Below the pieces are notes generated by a model. The model did not search any database. It was not told the DNA's origin and saw nothing but the letters and a program-made list of their open reading frames with translations. A DNA stretch of 64,000 bases, taken from Codonopsis lanceolata (lineage: Eukaryota; Streptophyta; Magnoliopsida; Asterales; Campanulaceae). This document shows, one piece after another, positions 58,884-64,000 of this stretch; positions within the stretch are counted from its first letter, which is position 1, and each line of letters begins with the position of its first letter. Position numbers and translations under genes: made by a program. The stretch is taken from the NCBI GenBank assembly GCA_013146195.2, contig CM028377.1, positions 179,406,465-179,470,464 on the forward strand. The letters run 5' to 3'.

Positions 58884-59300
58884 GTGAATTCAAGAATCGG
58901 TTCAGTTGCCACCGTTCATATAGAAGACATATGTAGCGCCCACATATTCCTTATGGAGCATCCTTTGGCAATTAATGGTCGATATATCTGCAGACTGCAG
59001 TACCCAGAGTTGTGCAATGCCTGAATTGGTTCTTCGCGTTGCTCAGGAGTATCCTTGCTCCAATTTACAAAGGTAGTTGTTTCAAGCTAAAAACTTTGTC
59101 AACCTCTTTTAAGGATCCTCATGTTTTGTTTTCTGACATTCAGACCCGTTAAGGAAGAACAGGGATCAGTTCCACCCGAAATATCTTCAAAGAAGCTGTC
59201 AGTTTTGGGTTTTAAGTATAAATATGGTTTGCAAGAAATCATACAGCAAACTATTGATTACTGTATCAAAAATGGATTTCTGCCTCACGGGAAGCAGTGA
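58884..59300 (+). pseudogene. ANR/DFR-like last two exons, array 2 unit 4
   Basis: Near-identical to unit 3. Last exon 59144-59300 open to TGA. Asp in LSDLGF is replaced (GTCAGTTTTGGG). Confidence 0.8.
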
Positions 59301-59612
59301 TTTGATTCATAAACATGATGGTTTTACTTTTCTGCTTCTTAGTGTTGGTGTTCAGGTTCGAATGAAGGCTTTGTTTAGATCGTGATGACACTGTCCTTAA
59401 GGAAATTATTGCCCCCACTATATTGTTGCTAAAACGTAAAACGTAAAATTTATATAATAAAATACTCAAAAATTTGCTAATAAAATTTATATAATACATC
59501 AAAACACACTTACTTTAGTCTTTAGTCTAACTTAAACAATTACAATTTACAAAGCAAAAATGCAAAAAAAAAAAAAGTGCAAACAATTTACATGACTTGT
59601 TGTAAACTTGTA

Positions 59613-59870
59613 TTCCCTCCGTCCCTAAATTATCGTCCTCCTTTCCTTTTTCGTCCGTCCCAAAATAATTGTCCACTTTGAAACTTACCTTTTTAGAACA
59701 TCACTTTTACCACTTTATCCTTACTTTTTCACCCTACTTTAATTATGGGTCACATACATATGAGCTTTAAAGGAAACTACACATTAAACCAATATTAATA
59801 ATCCAATCAAATAGGTTTTCTTAAACGTTGTGCCGAATCAACCAGGATAATAAATTAGGGACGGAGGGAG
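59613..59870. mobile_element. Stowaway MITE, array 2 unit 4
   Basis: Same site and ends as the copy at 55814, TA on both sides. Confidence 0.92.
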
Positions 59871-60142
59871 TAATAAATATGAAACATAATTATGAAAGAT
59901 TTTAAGTGTAGTTAGAGAGCTGAGAGGACGAGAGGCACGCCACCCACTCCCACTGAACACGTACCAAATACCAGTCTGACCCACGGCCACAGCCTTAGAG
60001 TACTCTTGTCCCCTTTAACAGGTGATCATTTCATTTTTAAATGATGAAGAAGGCCAACTATGACCTTTTAACAGAACTTGGAAATTGGTTGGTCATACTG
60101 ATTCATGAGATCCTGAACTGTTTCCCATATTAATTATCTGCT

Positions 60143-60559
60143 GTGAATTCAAGAATCGGTTCAGTTGCCACCGTTCATATAGAAGACATATGTAGCGCCC
60201 ACATATTCCTTATGGAGCATCCTTTGGCAATTAATGGTCGATATATCTGCAGACTGCAGTACCCAGAGTTGTGCAATGCCTGAATTGGTTCTTCGCGTTG
60301 CTAAGGAGTATCCTTGCTCCAATTTACAGAGGTAGTTGTTTCAAGCCAAAAACCTTGTCAACCTCTTTTAAGGATCCTCATGTTTTGTTTTCTGACGTTC
60401 AGGCCCGTTAAGGAAGAAGAGGGATCAGTTCCACCTGAAATATCTTCAAAGAAGCTGTCAGATTTGGGTTTTAAGTATAAATATGGGTTGCAAGAAATCA
60501 TACAACAAACTATTGATTACTGTATCAAAAATGGATTTCTGCCTCACGGGAAGCAGTGA
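60143..60559 (+). pseudogene. ANR/DFR-like last two exons, array 2 unit 5
   Basis: Last exon 60403-60559 open: PVKEEEGSVPPEISSKKLSD and onward to TGA. It carries the most conservative form of the acidic stretch (EEEG), so it may be nearest the ancestral sequence. Confidence 0.8.
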
Positions 60560-60580
60560 TTTTATTCATAAACATGATGG

Positions 60581-61064
60581 TGTAGACACCCCAATTTCGT
60601 ACCCCTGGTATGTGACTGGAATAAAATATCAAGAACTGTTGAAACATTAACAAATGTCAAGTTACAGGGTCGAAAATGCAAAAGGAAAAAGTAGGATGCG
60701 CGAAACAGTGAACTAAAGGGGGGGAAAGTGCAAAAAGTTGAAAGATAAAAGCCTTAATGGTGCCGCGCCAAGGCCCCTTGGTGCCGCACCAAGGGTCTCC
60801 TTGGCGGCACCATGCTTTCCACTGTTCATCTCTCTCAGATTGAAAAAGTACAACTCCTGAAGCGCAAGGTACAAGTTGTTGATGCACGGAGAAGAAACCA
60901 AAGAATTCCCAGCGTGTCCTCAGCCTTCAGTATAAATAGAGACCCCCGGCCTCTCATTTTAGCTGTTCAATTCCTCCGCGATTTTTAGATCGCAGCGAAG
61001 CTCTGCTTCGTTCCTTTGATAAATATTAGTACGAGAGGTGCGAGATTGGTGAGTGGAAGCCCCT
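60581..61064 (+). mobile_element. LTR fragment, same family as the 29722-31833 solo LTR
   Basis: Starts TGTAGACACCCCAATTTCG directly in array unit 5 and shares AAATATCAAGAACTGTT and AACAAATGTCAAGTTACAGG with the minus-strand solo LTR. A TATA box (GTATAAATAGAG) is at about 60930. It is cut at 61064 by the next element. GC-rich palindromes at 60760-60815. Confidence 0.85.
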
Positions 61065-61454
61065 TGTAACGCCCCGTATTCTTGCATGTGCATTGTATGC
61101 TTGTCTTCATACTTTCTTGATTGATTGTGAGCATGTTTACTTAGTATAGATATGTCTTAGAAACATTCATAAGTCATTCATGAAGCCCATAACATGTTTA
61201 GAATCACATAAACTTGTTTGTTGAATCGCTGGTTTGATCGCTTTGATTTTGGCCTTAGCGTTTCCCCTCGTTGCTCGTATTTGCTTCTATTTCGTCGTAC
61301 GATGTGTTCGTTGAGTTCTTGGCCTTATATTCAGGTCTTAACCATGTTTAAACAAGTCTTTTTCATGTCCAAGATATCCTAGTTTGATGTGTGTTTGATT
61401 ATTTGGACGGCACGACTCGGGATCCCGCATTGGGGTCCGGGTCGGGTCGTCACA
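61065..61454 (+). mobile_element. 5' LTR (family T, copy 3), internally deleted
   Basis: TGTAACGCCCCGTATTCTTG to GGGTCGTCACA. The first 320 bp match 62392-62720 almost exactly, then it jumps to the LTR end, so about 2 kb of the LTR is missing. Confidence 0.85.
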
Positions 61455-61456
61455 GT

Positions 61457-61469
61457 TGGTATCAGAGCC
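61457..61469 (+). other. Primer-binding site, tRNA-Met
   Basis: TGGTATCAGAGCC, two bases after the LTR end. Confidence 0.92.
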
Positions 61470-61564
61470 ATAGGTTAGCTGTCGGCCAGGATAGGTTCCA
61501 TGGCCTAGTTGGGTTGGTTATTTGTGTGTTGATTTTAACGTCGAGTGAATTCTTGTAGAGTCCG

Positions 61565-61893
61565 ATGGATAATCCCGGAGAGGTAGACCAGGAGAGTTCG
61601 GTTGAACTTTGAAGTAGAGGTACCGCCGCTGAGAATCCGGTAGGACCGGATATGGCTGAATTACATCGCAGTTATTGGCTTTTCTGGCTTGGGCAGGCCG
61701 GGGAGGTCGAGGAGGCACACCACCACCACCTCCACCACCGAGACCAAGGACTGACACCACTCTCCTAGAGAGATTCCTTAAGTTGAAGCCTAGTGCATTT
61801 CTTGGGGAGCCGAACCCTAGGGAGGCTGAGTTATGGATGGAGGAAATGATCAAAGTATTGTCCATGTTGGGGTGTACCGACGAAGAAAGAGTT
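61565..61893 (+). pseudogene. Chromovirus gag N-terminal fragment
   Basis: ATG at 61565 (MDNPGEVDQESS) stops after 15 codons. In another frame, a Gly-rich and Pro-rich stretch leads to TTLLERFLKLKPSAFLGEPN and WMEEMIKVLSMLGCTDEER, the conserved start of the chromovirus capsid domain. The sequence then changes to integrase within GAAAGAGTTATG at about 61885-61900. Confidence 0.75.
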
Positions 61894-62447
61894 ATGCGGA
61901 CAATCGAAGACGAGATCTTGAGTTCCAAGTGGGAGACTACGTGTTTTTGAAGGTAACACCGAGGAGAGGTACTAAGAGATTCGGCAAGAAAGGGAAGTTT
62001 ACACCGAGGTACATTGGCCCGTTCGAGATTCTTGAGAGAGTTGGGTCCTTGGCATATCGTATTGCATTGCCACCTTCACTTTCGGAGACTCATAATGTAT
62101 TCCATGTTTCCATGTTGCGAAAGTATCTGAAGGATGAGTCCCATGTACTTGAGTATGAGGAGATAACGTTTGAGCCGGATATGTCTTACGTTGAAAAGCC
62201 CGTGAAGATTTTGGATACCAAGGAGCAAGTGCTACGAACCAAGAGGATTCCCTTAGTCAAAGTCCTTTGGAAGAATCACAACATTGAGGAAGCGACTTGG
62301 GAAACGGAAGCGGAGATGCGCGAGAAGCATCCACATTTGTTTGACGGACTTGGTAAGAATTTAGGGACTAAATTCCTAAAGGAGGGGAGAGTGAAACGCC
62401 CCGTATTCTTGCATGTGCATTGTATGCTTGTCTTCATACTTTCTTGA
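61886..62447 (+). pseudogene. Chromovirus integrase C-terminus with chromodomain
   Basis: SYADNRRRDLEFQVGDYVFL and GPFEILERVGSLAYRIALPP form the integrase C-terminal (GPY/F) module. HNVFHVSMLRKYLKDESHVL and LVKVLWKNHNIEEATWETEA lead into the chromodomain, which in such elements directs insertion towards heterochromatin. The frame is intact through FDGLGKNLGTKF and reads on into the 3' LTR to a stop at 62447. Without the catalytic core it cannot integrate, so movement would need helper proteins. Confidence 0.9.
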
Positions 62448-62902
62448 TTGATTGTGAGCATGTTTACTTAGTATAGATATGTCTTAGAAACATTCATAAG
62501 TCATTCATGAAGCCCATAACATGTTTAGAATCACATAAACTTGTTTGTTGAATCGCCGGTTTGATTGCTTTGATTTTGGCCTTAGCGTTTCCCCTCGTTG
62601 CTCGTATTTGCTTCTATTTCGTCGTACGATGTGTTCGTTGAGTTCTTGGCCTTATATTCAGGTCTTAACCATGTTTAAACAAGTCTTTTTCATGTCCAAG
62701 ATATCCTAGTTTGATTGGTGTTTGATTGTAGTTTGATTCGTTGATCATTCGTCGCGTGATTCAAGCCTTGTTCTATCTTGTTCCGGGTGTTGTTCGGGTG
62801 CGTTTCCGACTTGTTTTGAGTTGGGTTAGACCTTAGAATGGTTGCCCATAAGTTTGGGACAATTTAGGACAAGTTTAGACCAAGTTTTGGAGGTTCAGAG
62901 GC

Positions 62903-63040
62903 CCAGGCGCCCGCCTGGCACCTTGTGAGGCGCCCGCCTCAAATGCTGGGAGCAACTGCTAAATAATCTGAACTTGGAGGCAGCCTCAGAGGTTGAGGCG
63001 CCCGCCTGGGAGAGGCTGAGGCGCCCGCCTCAACATGCTG
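62903..63040 (+). repeat. Repeated palindromic GGCGCCCGCC boxes in the LTR
   Basis: CAGGCGCCCGCCTGG and GAGGCGCCCGCCTCA each occur twice, in a duplicated arrangement of about 90 bp. Each box is a near-perfect palindrome. Confidence 0.85.
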
Positions 63041-63892
63041 GTGCACTACGAGATTTTTTCCCCTGTTTTGGTATTGGACGACTTATACACCCTAACCCCT
63101 TATCTAAACCTATCCTAAACCTCCCTAACCCTTCTCACTTAAGTCCTAACATCCCTAACTAGTTGTAATGATGGATTAAGAGTGCATTAGTGACCAATTA
63201 AGCCACAAAATCAGATTTGAAAGGGACCACATTGGCTTGACACTTGTCCCACTCAACCTTTGACCCCTTATAAGCCACAAATCAGCCTCTTGCCTTTTCA
63301 TTTGCTAAGAGTTCTTCCAAAAACGTGAGAGAGTGTTCTTGAGAGTTCTCCCATGGCTTCTTGAAGCTCTCATCTCCATCTTCCCTCATCCAATCTCCAT
63401 TTGCCCAAGACTCCTTCATCAAAGGTGTAGAGCTCAAAGAGTAGAGCATTTCCATCCGAACGATTTTCTACTTTGCTTTCTTTGGTGTAGAACTTGTAAG
63501 TTACTTTCTTCTTCTTCTTCTTTTAGTTCTCATTGACCCTAAGGAAACAAAGCCTATGGTGGTTGAGGTCAATGAGGACACTTATATGCTTCCTATGCTA
63601 TCTTCTTGTATTTTAAAATTATGAGCTTACTAGGAGCATGATTAGGTTGATTTCTTACCTATGAATGTTTATAATACTCTTCCATCTTGTCTATTTAAGG
63701 TTTTGAACATGTTAGAAACATGTATTGTACTTGTGATGGAAGTGTTGATATATGTGAATGCCCTAGTTTATGCCTTCATGAAATGTTGTGAAGTTGTTAT
63801 GTGTACTATCCTCGATATTGGACTCTATGATGAACATGGATCACATTATAATGCCTTGGTGAATTTACAACCTTGTTGAACCTAGAAATGAC

Positions 63893-64000
63893 CTAAGTTG
63901 GGTTATGAAGCACATAGCTTCAATTTCTCCAAAATTGGGAATTTAGAGAAAAGACTCAACGGAGTCGACTCTAGGGAAGATTTGAACATGTTGAACCCTA
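63893..64000 (+). repeat. Strongly conserved LTR block shared with 54003-54117
   Basis: About 105 bp (GGGTTATGAAGCACATAGCT ... GACTCAACGGAGTCGACTCT) is nearly identical between two LTRs whose flanks differ widely. Contains the palindromes GGAGTCGACTC and CTCAACGGAG. Confidence 0.8.

Larger units (their letters stand above)
55370..60580 (+). repeat. Tandem array 2: about 1265 bp units with ANR-like gene end and Stowaway
   Basis: TTCCACC(C)GAAATATCTTC recurs at 55370, 56633, 57900, 59170 and 60429. Each full unit holds the last coding exon, 3' flank, a poly(A) of variable length (about 12-20), a Stowaway MITE, then the preceding exon of the next unit. Units 3-5 are almost identical, so expansion was recent. 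Unit 5 is cut at 60580 by an LTR. Confidence 0.95.
61065..64000 (+). mobile_element. Deletion-derivative chromovirus (Tekay-type gypsy), extends past the window
   Basis: 5' LTR 61065-61454, primer site, 0.94 kb interior, 3' LTR from 62392 to the window end. The interior joins the N-terminal gag region to the integrase C-terminus, omitting protease, RT, RNase H and the integrase core. Purine-rich AAAGGAGGGGAGAG immediately before the 3' LTR is the polypurine tract. Confidence 0.88.
62392..64000 (+). mobile_element. 3' LTR (family T), runs off the window
   Basis: Starts TGAAACGCCCCG (5' LTR has TGTAACG). At least 1.6 kb, containing the GC-rich boxes at 62903-63040 and the conserved block at 63893 onward. 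Confidence 0.85.

Noticed and set aside
55386..59502. Repeated minus-strand frames (MMYYINFISKFL) in array 2
   Set aside because: They sit in AT-rich 3' flank and overlap the real exon on the other strand. They recur only because units are near-identical.

Overview
The window is a plant nuclear chromosome segment, most likely from a eudicot. It is AT-rich, carries plant-specific families (a WRKY transcription-factor remnant, an AIL/ANT-like exon, calmodulin-like and PPR gene fragments), and is packed with plant transposon families: an L1-type LINE, Copia and Ty3/gypsy LTR elements, hAT, MULE, Stowaway, Helitron and SINE. I found no complete host gene. Every host-derived coding piece is a fragment, has been captured by a transposon, or is broken. 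The species cannot be named from the sequence.

Layout. 1-6271: direct array of about 1.74 kb units, each joining an LTR plus tRNA-Met primer site (minus strand) to the 3' end of an NAD(P)-binding Rossmann (ANR/DFR-like) gene. 6272-8758: AT-rich DNA with small foldback elements. 8759-13291: 5'-truncated L1 LINE with one frameshift in ORF2. 13292-16500: AT-rich DNA with diverged MITEs and a minisatellite. 16501-17925: non-autonomous hAT element with an 8-bp TSD, holding a solo LTR. 18294-28353: old gypsy element on the minus strand, itself hit by a Copia element (19554-23256), a Pack-MULE with a PPR fragment (26011-27204) and a Stowaway MITE (27945-28218). 28835-32172: retroelement whose gag is split by a 2.1 kb solo LTR. 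32.8-41.7 kb: an AIL-like first exon, a hAT relic, a SINE with TSD, Helitron-like DNA, and a WRKY22/27/29-like pseudogene. 41.7-55.35 kb: degraded retroelements around a 100-N assembly gap, including a captured calmodulin-like fragment. 55370-60580: second array (about 1265 bp units) of the same ANR-like gene end, each complete unit with a Stowaway. 60581-64000: a truncated LTR followed by a deletion-derivative chromovirus with gag fused to the integrase C-terminus.

How the parts relate. There is no cooperating gene set; the story is one of layering. Target-site duplications fix the order of several insertions exactly. Two separate tandem expansions of the same gene end lie about 50 kb apart in the same orientation.

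The most unusual signal is a systematic change of CAG/CTG to CG, CGG or CGAG. It is directly visible between near-identical units of the second array and appears, from family knowledge, in several young retroelements. It could reflect basecalling errors at CHG-methylated cytosines in long reads, or a real mutational signature. It must be settled before the frameshifts in those elements are taken as real.
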